Shown piece after piece: positions 16,058 through 27,666 of a DNA stretch of 64,000 nt. Position numbers and translations under genes: made by a program. Every line of letters begins with the position of its first letter. Position 1 is the first letter of the stretch. The notes beneath the pieces were generated by a model that made no database searches, was not told the origin of the DNA, and was given only the letters and a program-made list of their open reading frames with translations. Source of the DNA: Streptomyces tendae (GTDB taxonomy: Bacteria > Actinomycetota > Actinomycetes > Streptomycetales > Streptomycetaceae); contig NZ_BMUY01000003.1 in the NCBI RefSeq assembly GCF_014650435.1, positions 124,001 through 188,000 on the forward strand, written 5' to 3'.

Positions 16058-16825
16058 ATGACCACCCAGCGTTTCACCGACAGGACCGCCCTCGTCACCG
16101 GCGCGGGCTCCGGCATCGGACGGGCCGTCGCCCTCGCCCTGGCCGCCGAGGGCGCGCACGTCGTCGTCGCCGGGCGCGCGCGGGGACCGCTCGACGAGAC
16201 GGCCGCCCTGATCGAGCGGGCGGGCGGCAAGGCGCTGGCCGTCACCGCGGACGTCACCCGGCGCGAGGACGTGGACGCCCTGGTGGCCGCCGCCGTGGAC
16301 CACTTCGGCTCCCTCGACGTGGCCGTGAACAACGCGGGCGTCTTCCGCGGCGGGGTGCCCGTCGCGGACCTGTCCGAGGAGGACTGGCACGCCCAGCTCG
16401 ACATCAACGTCACCGGGGTGTTCCTCGCCCTGCGGGCGGAGGTCAGGCAGATGCGCGCCCAGCCGGGCGGCGGCACGATCGTGAACATCGCCTCCACCTT
16501 CGGGGCGCACAAGCGCAGCCCCGGCGCCACCGCCTACGCGGCGACCAAGGCGGCCGTATCGGCCCTCACCCGGGGCGCCGCCCTGGACCACATCGGGGAC
16601 GGGGTCCGCATCAACGCCGTCAGCCCCGGCGCCACGGCGACCTCCATGTCCCTGCAGCCGGGCGAGACGGAGGCCGGGCGGGCCGAGCGGATGCGGGAGG
16701 AGACGCCGCTCGGCCGGGTCTCGGAGGTGGCGGAGGTCGCCGCGGCCGTGCTGTACCTGGCGTCGGACGACTCGGCGTCGGTGGTGGGCACCGACCTGGT
16801 GGTGGACGGCGGCCAGACGGCCTGA
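16058..16825 (+). CDS. Short-chain dehydrogenase/reductase, probable TetR target
   Basis: 255 aa classical SDR: ALVTGAGSGIGRAVALALAA, DVAVNNAGVF, catalytic Ser in VNIASTFGAH, YAATKAAVSAL (YxxxK), NAVSPGATAT, C-terminal VVGTDLVVDGG. Start chosen at the ATG at 16058 preceded by AAAAGGGGAG; the frame stays open upstream but that region holds the operator and repeats. The shared operator makes it the likely target of the TetR regulator just upstream. Similar TetR-SDR pairs handle small electrophiles or xenobiotics; the substrate is unknown. Confidence 0.9.
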   Translation: MTTQRFTDRTALVTGAGSGIGRAVALALAAEGAHVVVAGRARGPLDETAALIERAGGKALAVTADVTRREDVDALVAAAVDHFGSLDVAVNNAGVFRGGVPVADLSEEDWHAQLDINVTGVFLALRAEVRQMRAQPGGGTIVNIASTFGAHKRSPGATAYAATKAAVSALTRGAALDHIGDGVRINAVSPGATATSMSLQPGETEAGRAERMREETPLGRVSEVAEVAAAVLYLASDDSASVVGTDLVVDGGQTA

Positions 16826-16855
16826 GCCCCAGGGAGGGTCGGACCCGGAACCCTC

Positions 16856-17788
16856 TCAGGGCAGCAACGACTCGTAGATGACGCCGGTCAGCCGCTCGGA
16901 GGCGGCCCACAGCCGCTCCCCCATCGCGTCGTCGGTGGTCCAGGACGCCCGCCAGGACGGTGCGGGCGCCCCGCGCCACATCGCGAAGGACGGGCCGGTG
17001 AAGGAGTCGGAGGGGACGCCGGGCGCGGTCGCCGCGTACAACACGGGCAGCGCGCCGGCCTCCGGGGACTGGGCGACGACCCGGTTCCCGAGCCGCGCCA
17101 GCCGCTCGGCGAGCCGGCGCCCCTCGGCCCGGGGCCCGGCGGTCGTCAGTCCGGTCTCGGCGTATCCGGGGTGAGCGGCGACCGCGCGGACGTCCGAGGC
17201 GCCCTCCCGGCCCGCGAGCCGGCGCGCCAGCTCGTGGGTGAAGAGCAGGTTGGCGGACTTGGAGCGGGCGTAGGCGGTCCAGCGCCCGTACCGGCGCACG
17301 TTGTTGAGGTCGCGCGGATCGACGTTGGCCAGCACGTGCAGCAGGCTGGAGACGGTCACGATCCGGGCGCCGGGTGCGGCCAGCAGGGAGGGCAGCAGCA
17401 GCCCGGTGAGCGCGAAGTGCCCCAGGTGGTTGACGCCGAACTGGGTCTCGAAGCCGTCCGTCGTCGTGCTGTGCGGCAGCGCCATCACCCCGGCGTTGTT
17501 GACCAGGAGATCCACCCGCTCGTACGGCAGTCCGTAGGCGAACTCACGGACCGAGGCCAGGTCCCCGAGGTCCAGCCGCGCCGGTTCCACGGCGGCGGCG
17601 GGCACCTCGCCCAGGAGGCGCTCCACGGCCGCGCTCCCCCGCTCCGCGCTGCGGCAGGCGAGCACGACGGACGCCCCCTTGCGCGCCAGCTCCCGGGCGA
17701 TCACGTAGCCGAGGCCGCCGTTGGCCCCGGTGACGACGGCGACGCGCCCGTCCAGGTCGGGGATGTCGCCCGTGTTCCAGCCGGTCAT
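16856..17788 (-). CDS. Retinol-dehydrogenase-like SDR
   Basis: 310 aa. VAVVTGANGGLGYVIARELA, LLVNNAGVMALPHS, NHLGHFALT, catalytic Ser in IVTVSSLLHV, YARSKSANLLFTHELARRL (YxxxK), and HPGYAETGL are hallmarks of the RDH/WW-oxidoreductase type of SDR, longer than classical ones by about 50 C-terminal residues. It is convergent with the preceding SDR, with 30 bp between their stops. Single-gene unit; substrate unknown. Confidence 0.9.
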   Translation of the reverse strand: MTGWNTGDIPDLDGRVAVVTGANGGLGYVIARELARKGASVVLACRSAERGSAAVERLLGEVPAAAVEPARLDLGDLASVREFAYGLPYERVDLLVNNAGVMALPHSTTTDGFETQFGVNHLGHFALTGLLLPSLLAAPGARIVTVSSLLHVLANVDPRDLNNVRRYGRWTAYARSKSANLLFTHELARRLAGREGASDVRAVAAHPGYAETGLTTAGPRAEGRRLAERLARLGNRVVAQSPEAGALPVLYAATAPGVPSDSFTGPSFAMWRGAPAPSWRASWTTDDAMGERLWAASERLTGVIYESLLP

Positions 17789-17971
17789 CCGCGGCTCCTT
17801 CGCTGGTCCGGACCCGTCTCACCGTACGCGCCCGGCGGCCCTGAGCGGAGAGCTACCGTCCAGTCACGTCACGTTCCCATCACGAGTCCTCCATATCCCC
17901 ACCACATCCCGGTCACCTCAATAGCTTCGTCACCTCATATCCGCCCATCCACACCATTCCCGGGACTCTCG

Positions 17972-18430
17972 ATGAAGCTGCTCCGCAAGCCCGCCGCCGT
18001 GACCGTCGCCGCACTGGCCCTGGCCGCCCTGCCGGCCGCCGCCGCCCAGGCGCACGACGGCGCCCACCCGTTCAAGAACTGCACCGAGGCGTACGACGCC
18101 GGGTACTCCAACATCCCGAAGGGCAACGAGCACTACGGCGAGCACCTGGACCGCGACAAGGACGGCGTGGGCTGCGACAAGCCGCCGGCCGGCTTCGTGC
18201 CCGCGAGCGACAAGGACACCGACGACGCGGCGGGCACCGACAGCGGCAAGGACTCCGGGAGCGAGCAGGGCGGCGGGGACGAGGCCGCCGGGCAGCAGGG
18301 CACCGACCTGGCCGAGACCGGCGGCGACGACAGCACGCCGTACCTCGCGGCGGGCGGCGGGATCGTCGTGCTCGCGGGCGGTGGACTGCTGCTGGCCGCA
18401 CGACGGCGCCGGGGCGACGGCGCGGCCTGA
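17972..18430 (+). CDS. Excalibur-domain surface protein with LAETG sortase signal
   Basis: 152 aa. Signal peptide (about 1-27, cleaved after AQA), then an excalibur calcium-binding domain with PFKNCTEAYDAG and the calcium loop DRDKDGVGCDKP (DxDxDGxxCE-type), with two cysteines likely bridged. A low-complexity acidic linker (DKDTDDAAGTDSGKDSG) leads to LAETG, a hydrophobic segment and RRRRGDGAA, the complete cell-wall sorting signal of the LAxTG class handled by class E sortases. No clear ribosome site precedes the ATG. The upstream 180 bp carries GTCACCTCA twice (17912-17920 and 17929-17937), a possible regulatory repeat. Confidence 0.9.
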   Translation: MKLLRKPAAVTVAALALAALPAAAAQAHDGAHPFKNCTEAYDAGYSNIPKGNEHYGEHLDRDKDGVGCDKPPAGFVPASDKDTDDAAGTDSGKDSGSEQGGGDEAAGQQGTDLAETGGDDSTPYLAAGGGIVVLAGGGLLLAARRRRGDGAA

Positions 18431-18482
18431 CCCGGCCCGCGTCGCTACCCCCGACGGCACCCCGCCCCGGAGCCCCGTCCGC

Positions 18483-19688
18483 TCAGCGGCGGGGCTCCGG
18501 CGGCTTGAGACTGAAGGCGGCGCTGCTCAGCCAGCGCCGTGCGGCCCGGGCCACCGGCCGCTCCACGAACCGCTGCACGACGTAGGAGAGCGCGACCAGG
18601 GCGGCGACGGTGACGCAGACCACCACCCACGGGTGGGCCCGGTCGCCGAAACGGTGCAGGACGTTGACGCCGATGGCGTCGTGCAGCAGGTACAGCGGGA
18701 AGGTCAGCGTGCCCGCGACGGTCAGCCCGCGCCAGCGGACGCGGCCGGTCCAGCCGAGCGCGACGGCGGCGATCAGCAGGAAGAACACCGTGATCACCAC
18801 GACCAGCCAGGCGCGGTCCGGCTGCCAGGAGTCCCAGTTGAGGCGGCCCCCGTCGGGCGTCAGCAGGTAGTGCAGCGCCACCAGCCACGACATGGCGACG
18901 ATGCCCCACAGCAACGGGGTCGGCCGGTAGCGGTACATCAGGTAGAAGGCCATGCCCGCGATGAAGTACGGCGCGGACGGCGGGTTCGCCAGCAGCGTGA
19001 GCAGGTGGATGTCGGCGCTCGGGGCCAGCACGGCGGCGACCGTCCACAGGCCGCAGTAGATCACCACGCGCTGGTAGGTCAGGCCCTTCCACACCACCAC
19101 CGCGAAGGTGAGGTAGAAGCACAGCTCGGGCCAGAGCGTCCAGTAGACGGAGTCGAGGTGCTCCACCCCGAGCGGGGTCTGGAGCATCGTCAGGTTGGCG
19201 AAGATCACGCGCGGCGACGGGTGCCCGAAGGGGTTGTCCGCGAAGAAGATCACACACCCGCTGATCAGGATCGCCGCCCAGTACATCGGGTAGAGCCGGG
19301 TGACGCGGGAGATGAAGAAGTCGCGCGGGGTGCGGCCCCACGCGCTCATGCAGATGACGAAACCGCTGATCAGGAAGAAGAGTTCGACGCCGAGCCGGCC
19401 GTAGGCGAAGTAGCCGTGGGCCTCGGGGAAGACGTCCTCGACGGGGCGGTCCCAGATGGTCTGCATCGTCGAGGGCACCTGGCCGACGAAGTGGAAGAAG
19501 ACCACGGACAGGGCGGCCAGGAAACGCAGTCCGTCCAGGGCCGCGAGCCGGTTCCTGCGGACGGGGGGTCCGGCGGGGACCCGTTCCTGGGGCCCGCTCC
19601 GGGGGCCGGGGACCGCGTCGGCGGCTCTGTCGCCGGTCCCGTCCCGGGTGGTCGTGCCGGCCGGTTCCCTGTGATCCGTCTGCGTCAT
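18483..19688 (-). CDS. Acyltransferase-3 family membrane protein (OafA/YrhL type)
   Basis: 401 aa with about ten membrane segments. RLAALDGLRFLAALSVVFFH carries the N-terminal RxxxLDxLRxxA and FFH motif of acyltransferase-3 proteins, and GVELFFLISGFVICMSAWG the second conserved segment. These enzymes O-acylate sugars or antibiotics at the membrane. Start set at the ATG at 19688 (MTQTDHREP) with GGTGGTTGG before it; a longer frame reaches 19766 but starts within the spacer. The substrate is not evident from the neighbours (excalibur protein, ppdK). Confidence 0.88.
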   Translation of the reverse strand: MTQTDHREPAGTTTRDGTGDRAADAVPGPRSGPQERVPAGPPVRRNRLAALDGLRFLAALSVVFFHFVGQVPSTMQTIWDRPVEDVFPEAHGYFAYGRLGVELFFLISGFVICMSAWGRTPRDFFISRVTRLYPMYWAAILISGCVIFFADNPFGHPSPRVIFANLTMLQTPLGVEHLDSVYWTLWPELCFYLTFAVVVWKGLTYQRVVIYCGLWTVAAVLAPSADIHLLTLLANPPSAPYFIAGMAFYLMYRYRPTPLLWGIVAMSWLVALHYLLTPDGGRLNWDSWQPDRAWLVVVITVFFLLIAAVALGWTGRVRWRGLTVAGTLTFPLYLLHDAIGVNVLHRFGDRAHPWVVVCVTVAALVALSYVVQRFVERPVARAARRWLSSAAFSLKPPEPRR

Positions 19689-19797
19689 CCAACCACCGTT
19701 CCGGCTGCCGGCCACTGTCCGCTGCCAGGGCCCTCCAACTCTGCTGACAGCTTGCTGCTGCTCCACACACAGGAATTCACACCGTTGAACGTGTCAC

Positions 19798-19831
19798 AAA
19801 AGGCGGCACCCCCGCACGGGTGCCGCCTTTT
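19798..19831. terminator. Intrinsic terminator downstream of ppdK (bidirectional)
   Basis: GGCGGCACCC (19802-19811) and GGGTGCCGCC (19818-19827) form a perfect 10-bp stem with a 6-base loop, flanked by AAAA and TTTT so that it works in both directions. It lies 84 bp past the ppdK stop on the minus strand. Confidence 0.92.
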
Positions 19832-19914
19832 CTGGTGGACCGGAGCCGCCGCCGATCGGTGAGGGTGGTCGGGTGACAGACGGCGGCTCCGGGGCCTTTG
19901 ACCCCTTTCCGGGG

Positions 19915-22644
<2,730 letters not shown>

Positions 22645-23139
22645 GGGTCTCGACTCCTCGAGGACGCGGTGGCTGCCCTGACGGCGAGGAATGTACCCAG
22701 ATCAAAGGCACCTGGGTACGTCCACTTGCGCGTCATGCGCCCGTAACCACTCGTCCGCCAGCGGATCGAAAGTCAAGGCTTGGCAAGCGACCGACCGCTT
22801 GTGTTTTCACTTCTTGAACGCACGGACTCTCGAACACCCACTTAACTGCTCACCTGAGCGTCATTCTCCACGTTTGAGTTCGTCCGATGAACGATCATCG
22901 CGTGGCACTCAGTGCCACCCTTTGGAGAAGTGGAGTCGCTCAAGATCCGCTCATCTGAGCGCCACTCCTATCAGAGGTGGCGAGAATCACGCTCCCACAG
23001 GACGCCGGATTTCACCATGCGGACCGGCGGACGGACCCGGTGAACGGACGGCCCGCGGCGGACGTACGAGAGTCCGGCGGGTCCCGGCCCCCTCGCCGGG
23101 GCCCGCCGTCCACCGGGTTTCGTACGGAAGGACCTTCGG
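22645..23139. other. 495-bp intergenic region rich in palindromes
   Basis: No convincing ORF or RNA gene was found; GC drops to about 58-60%. It separates two divergent genes (ppdK and the LTA-synthase-like gene). Perfect short dyads: GTACCCAG/CTGGGTAC (22693-22719), GCTCA-CC-TGAGC (22848-22859), CGATGA-ACGA-TCATCG (22885-22900), TGGCACT-C-AGTGCCA (22903-22917), GCTCA-TC-TGAGC (22949-22960) and GCCAC/GTGGC (22961-22981). The two GCTCAnnTGAGCG copies are 101 bp apart and each is followed by a CA-T-C rich stretch. Promoters of both genes must lie here, and multiple regulators probably bind. Confidence 0.6.
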
Positions 23140-24927
23140 GTGCCCGTCATCACGCCTTTTCGCCGTTCGCCGCGGCCTTCCGACGACGCTCCCGACGACC
23201 CCGACACCCCCGCCGCAGCGGGTCCGGCCCCGCTGGAGAACCTCAGGACGCGGCTCGCCCACTGGCGCTCGTGGCGCACCCGGCACCCGCGCGCCGCTCT
23301 CGTCGTCCGCCGGGTCACGACGGCCTTTTCGGCCATTCTGGTGCTCGGGTCCCTCCTGCTGCCCAACACCCTCGTCGCGCTGGAGCCCAACCGCTTCGCG
23401 CGGATCCCGGGGGAGGCGGTCGTCGCGGCGGTGCTGCTGCTCTGCCTGCCGCGCGTGCCGCGCCTGGTGGCGGCGGCGCTGTTCGGCACCGCCCTCGGGG
23501 CGCTGACCGTGCTGAACCTGCTCGACATGGGCTTCACCGAGTACCTGGGCCGCAGCTTCAACCTGGTCCTGGACTGGGGCCTGCTCGACGACGCGCAGTC
23601 CTTCGTGGCCGACGCGATGGGCGGGGCGGCGGCGACCTGGGCCGCGGTGGGCGCCGTCGTGCTGGCGGTCCTGCTGCTGGTGCTCATGGCGCTGGCGGCG
23701 GTCCGGCTCGGCGAGCTGCTCGCCGCGCACCGGGAGCGGGCGGCGCGGGGCGCGCTGATGGCGGCCACCGTGTGGATGACCTCCGCGGCGCTGGGTGTGC
23801 AGACCTTCGGCGTGCCGGTCGCCACCACGAGCGCCTCCAAGGCGGCCCGGGCCCAGGCGCACCGGGTGGTGGACACGCTGCGGGACGAGGCGGCCTTCGC
23901 GAAGGAGGCGAAGGCCGACCGGTTCGGCGCCACGCCCGGCGACCAACTGGTGCCGGACCTGCGCGGCAAGGACATGATCTTCACGTTCATCGAGAGCTAC
24001 GGCCGCAGCGCGATCGAGGACCCGGTGATGGCACCGGGTGTCGGCCGGACGCTGGACGCGAGCACCGCATCGCTCGCGAAGGCGGGCTTCCACGCCCGCA
24101 GCGGCTGGCTGACGTCGGCGACGTACGGCGGCAGCAGCTGGCTCGGCCACTCCACCTTCCTGTCCGGCCTGTGGGTGGACAACCAGCAGCGCTACCGCAC
24201 CGTCACGTCCGGCGACCACCTCACCCTCACCAAGGCGTTCGAGAAGACCGGCGACTGGGACACGGTCGGGGTCATGCCGGGGGTGCAGAAGGCCTGGCCG
24301 GAGGCGGACTGGTACGGCCTGGACAAGGTGTACGACGCGTTCGACGTGGGCTACCGGGGGCCGAAGTTCAGCTGGTCGACGATGCCCGACCAGTACGCGC
24401 TGGAGGCGTTCCAGCGCCTGGAGCACGGCAGGAAGCGCGACCGGCCGCTGATGGCGGAGGTCATCCTCACCTCCAGCCACCAGCCCTGGGCACCGATCCC
24501 GAGGATGGTCGGCTGGGACGAGGTCGGCGACGGGTCGGTGTACGACGGCATCGAGGCGTCGGGCGTGAAGGCGTCCGACGTCATCACCGACTCCACCCGC
24601 TCCAAGGAGGAGTACGGCAGGTCGATCCAGTACTCGGTCACCAGCCTCACCCAGTGGCTGGAGCGCTACGGCACCGACGACACCGTCCTGGTCTTCCTCG
24701 GCGACCACCAGCCGCTGGCCCGCGTCAGCGGCGACGGCGCGAGCCGGGACGTTCCGGTGTCGATCGTCGCCAAGGACCCGAAGGTGCTCGACGCGATCGA
24801 CGACTGGAACTGGACGGAGGGCCTCGAACCGGCGAAGGACGCCCCGGTGTGGCCGATGAGCGCCTTCCGGGACCGCTTCCTGACGGCGTACGGCTCGGTC
24901 CCGCACCCCACCGGGGCCGGGGACTGA
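23140..24927 (+). CDS. LTA-synthase-like membrane sulfatase-fold phosphotransferase
   Basis: 595 aa. Four to five membrane segments between about 55 and 230 (TTAFSAILVLGSLLLP, AVVAAVLLLCLP, AVVLAVLLLVLMALAAV and others), then an extracytoplasmic alkaline-phosphatase/sulfatase-fold domain (about 260-590). DMIFTFIESYGRSAI is the metal/nucleophile segment (ESxGRS; LtaS uses a Thr here), and VLVFLGDHQPLA is the C-terminal Asp-His metal site. The family transfers phosphoglycerol or phosphoethanolamine groups to envelope polymers or lipids. GTG start with CGGAAGGACC about 8 bases before. Exact substrate unknown; its promoter lies in the palindrome-rich region upstream. Confidence 0.85.
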   Translation: MPVITPFRRSPRPSDDAPDDPDTPAAAGPAPLENLRTRLAHWRSWRTRHPRAALVVRRVTTAFSAILVLGSLLLPNTLVALEPNRFARIPGEAVVAAVLLLCLPRVPRLVAAALFGTALGALTVLNLLDMGFTEYLGRSFNLVLDWGLLDDAQSFVADAMGGAAATWAAVGAVVLAVLLLVLMALAAVRLGELLAAHRERAARGALMAATVWMTSAALGVQTFGVPVATTSASKAARAQAHRVVDTLRDEAAFAKEAKADRFGATPGDQLVPDLRGKDMIFTFIESYGRSAIEDPVMAPGVGRTLDASTASLAKAGFHARSGWLTSATYGGSSWLGHSTFLSGLWVDNQQRYRTVTSGDHLTLTKAFEKTGDWDTVGVMPGVQKAWPEADWYGLDKVYDAFDVGYRGPKFSWSTMPDQYALEAFQRLEHGRKRDRPLMAEVILTSSHQPWAPIPRMVGWDEVGDGSVYDGIEASGVKASDVITDSTRSKEEYGRSIQYSVTSLTQWLERYGTDDTVLVFLGDHQPLARVSGDGASRDVPVSIVAKDPKVLDAIDDWNWTEGLEPAKDAPVWPMSAFRDRFLTAYGSVPHPTGAGD

Positions 24928-24964
24928 TCCCCACCCCCCCGTGCGGGGGACTGATCGGCGGCCG

Positions 24965-26131
24965 TCAGCCGCCGGAGGTGTCCAGCTCCGCGTCCTCGCC
25001 GATGCCGGCGCAGTCGTAGGGGTCCTTCAGCCAGCCGTCCGGCAGGACCACCCGGTTGTTGCCGGAGGTGCGGCCGCGGGGGCCGTCGGCGCCGGTGGGC
25101 CAGGGCTGGTCGAGGTCGAGTTCGTCCAGCCCGGCGCGCAGCGCTTCCAGGGACGAGGTGATCGCGAGCCGCTTGCGCATCTCGGAGCCGACGGCGAAGC
25201 CCTTGAGGTACCAGGCGACGTGCTTGCGGAAGTCGATGACGCCGCGTGCTTCGTCGCCGATCCACTCCCCCAGCAGCGTGGCGTGCCGCACCATCACGTC
25301 GGCGACCTCGCGCAGCGTGGGCCGTACGAAGGCGTCGGTGCGGCCCTCGAAGGCGGCGACCAGGTCGGCGAAGAGCCAGGGCCGTCCCAGGCACCCGCGT
25401 CCGACCACGACGCCGTCGCAGCCGGTCTCCCGCACCATGCGCAGCGCGTCCTCGGCGGACCAGATGTCGCCGTTGCCGAGGACGGGGATCTCCGGGACGT
25501 GCTCCTTGAGGCGGGCGACGGCGTCCCAGTCGGCGGTGCCGCCGTAGTGCTGGGCGGTGGTGCGGCCGTGCAGGGCGATCGCGGTGACGCCCTCCTCGAC
25601 GGCGATGCGGCCGGCGTCGAGGTAGGTGAGGTGGTCGTCGTCCAGGCCCTTGCGCATCTTCATGGTGACGGGCAGGTCACCGGCGCCGGTGACGGCCTCG
25701 CGGACGATGGCGCGCAGCAGGTTCCGCTTGTACGGCAGCGCCGAGCCGCCGCCCTTGCGGGTCACCTTGGGCACCGGGCAGCCGAAGTTCAGGTCGATGT
25801 GGTCGGCGAGGTCCTCCTCCGCGATCATGCGGACGGCCTTGCCGACGGTCACCGGGTCGACGCCGTACAGCTGGATCGAGCGCGGGGTCTCGGTCGCGTC
25901 GAAGTGGATCAGCTGCATGGTCTTCTCGTTGCGCTCGACCAGCGCCCGGGTGGTGATCATCTCGCTCACGAACAGGCCCTTGCCCCCGCTGAACTCCCTG
26001 CACAGGGTGCGGAAGGGCGCGTTGGTGATACCGGCCATCGGCGCCAGCACCACGGGCGGCGCGACGGTGTGCGGGCCGATCCGCAGGGGTGCGGCGGTGC
26101 GGTCGGGGGCGGGCGTGGTGAGCGTGGGCAT
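24965..26131 (-). CDS. dusB: tRNA-dihydrouridine synthase
   Basis: 388 aa FMN enzyme reducing uridine in tRNA D-loops. VVLAPMAGITNAPFRTLC is the N-terminal DUS motif, LNFGCPVPKVTRKGGGSAL holds the catalytic Cys and FMN/tRNA contacts, and GRTTAQHYGGTADW and VLGNGDIWSAEDAL are the phosphate-binding strands. Start set at the ATG at 26131 (MPTLTTPAP); an in-frame GTG at 26149 would add six residues, and the ribosome sites do not decide between them. Divergent from the DHA2 transporter. Confidence 0.95.
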   Translation of the reverse strand: MPTLTTPAPDRTAAPLRIGPHTVAPPVVLAPMAGITNAPFRTLCREFSGGKGLFVSEMITTRALVERNEKTMQLIHFDATETPRSIQLYGVDPVTVGKAVRMIAEEDLADHIDLNFGCPVPKVTRKGGGSALPYKRNLLRAIVREAVTGAGDLPVTMKMRKGLDDDHLTYLDAGRIAVEEGVTAIALHGRTTAQHYGGTADWDAVARLKEHVPEIPVLGNGDIWSAEDALRMVRETGCDGVVVGRGCLGRPWLFADLVAAFEGRTDAFVRPTLREVADVMVRHATLLGEWIGDEARGVIDFRKHVAWYLKGFAVGSEMRKRLAITSSLEALRAGLDELDLDQPWPTGADGPRGRTSGNNRVVLPDGWLKDPYDCAGIGEDAELDTSGG

Positions 26132-26176
26132 TCCCCCATTGTCACGCACGCGGGGAGATCATGTATCAGTCATTAG

Positions 26177-26189
26177 TTAGTCGCACTAT
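26177..26189. promoter_or_regulatory. Small operator-like dyad before the DHA2 transporter
   Basis: TAGT-CGC-ACTA (26178-26188) is a perfect dyad in an unusually AT-rich 30 bp, extended by TTAGTCGCACTAT; it lies 16 bp before the transporter start. The shape resembles MarR/TetR-type sites controlling efflux pumps. No regulator gene is adjacent. Confidence 0.4.
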
Positions 26190-26204
26190 CGAAATGCGCG
26201 TACG

Positions 26205-27659
26205 ATGGAGTTCATGCCCGAGCTGACCCATCGCCGCCGCATGCTCGTGCTCGCCATCTGCTGCATGAGCCTGCTGATCGTGAGTATCGACAACACGATC
26301 CTCAACGTCGCCCTCCCCTCCATGCAGCGCGACCTGCACGCGAGCACGTCCGGCCTGCAGTGGGCGATCGACGCGTACACGCTGGTGCTGGCCGCCCTGC
26401 TGATGCTGGCCGGCTCCACGGCCGACCGGATCGGCCGCAAACGGGTCTTCATGACCGGTCTGGTGCTCTTCACCCTCGGCTCGCTGCTGTGCTCCCTGGC
26501 CCCGGACCTGTCCTCGCTGATCGTCTTCCGGATGCTGCAGGCGGTGGGCGGTTCGATGCTCAACCCGGTCGCGATGTCGATCATCACCAACACCTTCACC
26601 GACCCGCGCGAACGCGCCCGTGCGATCGGCGTCTGGGGCGCGGTGGTCGGCATATCCATGGCCGCGGGGCCGCTGGTGGGCGGGGTCCTCGTGGAGTCGG
26701 TCGGCTGGCGCTCGATCTTCTGGGTCAACCTTCCGGTGGGCCTGGCCGCCCTTCTGCTCACCCTCCGCTTCGTCCCCGAGTCCCGCGCGCCGAAGGCCCG
26801 GCGCCCCGACCCGCTGGGCCAGCTGATGGTCATCGTGCTGTTCGGTTCCCTGACGTACGCGATCATCGAGGCGCCGAACTCCGGGTTCATGCACGTGCTG
26901 CCCTTCGCCGTCCTGGCGCTCGCCGCGCTGATCGGCCTGCTCGTCCACGAGCCCCGGCGCACCGACCCCCTCGTCGAGCTGCGCTTCTTCCGGTCGGCGC
27001 CGTTCAGCGGGGCCACCGTGATCGCGGTCAGCGCGTTCGCCGCGCTGGGCGGCTTCCTGTTCCTGTCCACGCTGTATCTCCAGAACGTGCGCGGACTGAG
27101 CGCCCTGGAGGCCGGCCTGTGGATGCTGCCGATGGCCGTCCCGACCTTCCTGTGCGCCCCGCTCGCCGGGCGGCTGGTCGGCAGCCGGGGGCCGCGCCTG
27201 CCCCTGCTGATCGCGGGCGGCGCGCTGACCGTGAGCGGGACGCTGTTCGCCGCCTTCGAGGCCGAGACCTCCGACGTCACGCTCTTCGTCGGCTACGTCC
27301 TGTTCGGCATCGGCTTCGGCTTCGTCAACGCGCCCATCACCAACACCGCGGTCTCCGGCATGCCCCGGTCCCAGGCCGGGGTCGCGGCGGCCGTCGCCTC
27401 CACCAGCCGCCAGCTGGGCCAGACGCTCGGCGTGGCGGTGGTCGGCGCGGTGCTGGCGGCGGGCGTGGGCGCCTCGTCGTACCGCGACACCTTCGTCTCC
27501 GCCGCCCGCCCCGGCTGGTGGATCCTGGCCGCCTGCGGCCTCGCGGTCCTCGTCCTGGGCGCCGTCACGAGCGGCCGCTGGGCCCGCGGCACGGCGGAAC
27601 GGACGGCCGAGCGCCTGCAGTCGCCGGAGGTGCGGGAGGCGGCGCGGACGGGGGCGTGA
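26205..27659 (+). CDS. DHA2 (EmrB/QacA-like) MFS drug efflux transporter
   Basis: 484 aa with 14 predicted membrane segments. SIDNTILNVALPSMQRDL is motif D1 of the 14-TMS DHA2 family, DRIGRKRVFMTGLVLFTLG the loop 2-3 motif A, and MAAGPLVGGVLVESVGWRSI motif C (antiporter motif). It should pump drugs or metabolites out using the proton gradient. The ATG at 26205 has no ribosome site; Met4 (26214) is preceded by GGAG, and a leaderless mRNA is also possible. No resistance or biosynthesis genes lie beside it. Confidence 0.93.
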   Translation: MEFMPELTHRRRMLVLAICCMSLLIVSIDNTILNVALPSMQRDLHASTSGLQWAIDAYTLVLAALLMLAGSTADRIGRKRVFMTGLVLFTLGSLLCSLAPDLSSLIVFRMLQAVGGSMLNPVAMSIITNTFTDPRERARAIGVWGAVVGISMAAGPLVGGVLVESVGWRSIFWVNLPVGLAALLLTLRFVPESRAPKARRPDPLGQLMVIVLFGSLTYAIIEAPNSGFMHVLPFAVLALAALIGLLVHEPRRTDPLVELRFFRSAPFSGATVIAVSAFAALGGFLFLSTLYLQNVRGLSALEAGLWMLPMAVPTFLCAPLAGRLVGSRGPRLPLLIAGGALTVSGTLFAAFEAETSDVTLFVGYVLFGIGFGFVNAPITNTAVSGMPRSQAGVAAAVASTSRQLGQTLGVAVVGAVLAAGVGASSYRDTFVSAARPGWWILAACGLAVLVLGAVTSGRWARGTAERTAERLQSPEVREAARTGA

Positions 27660-27666
27660 CGGCGGT

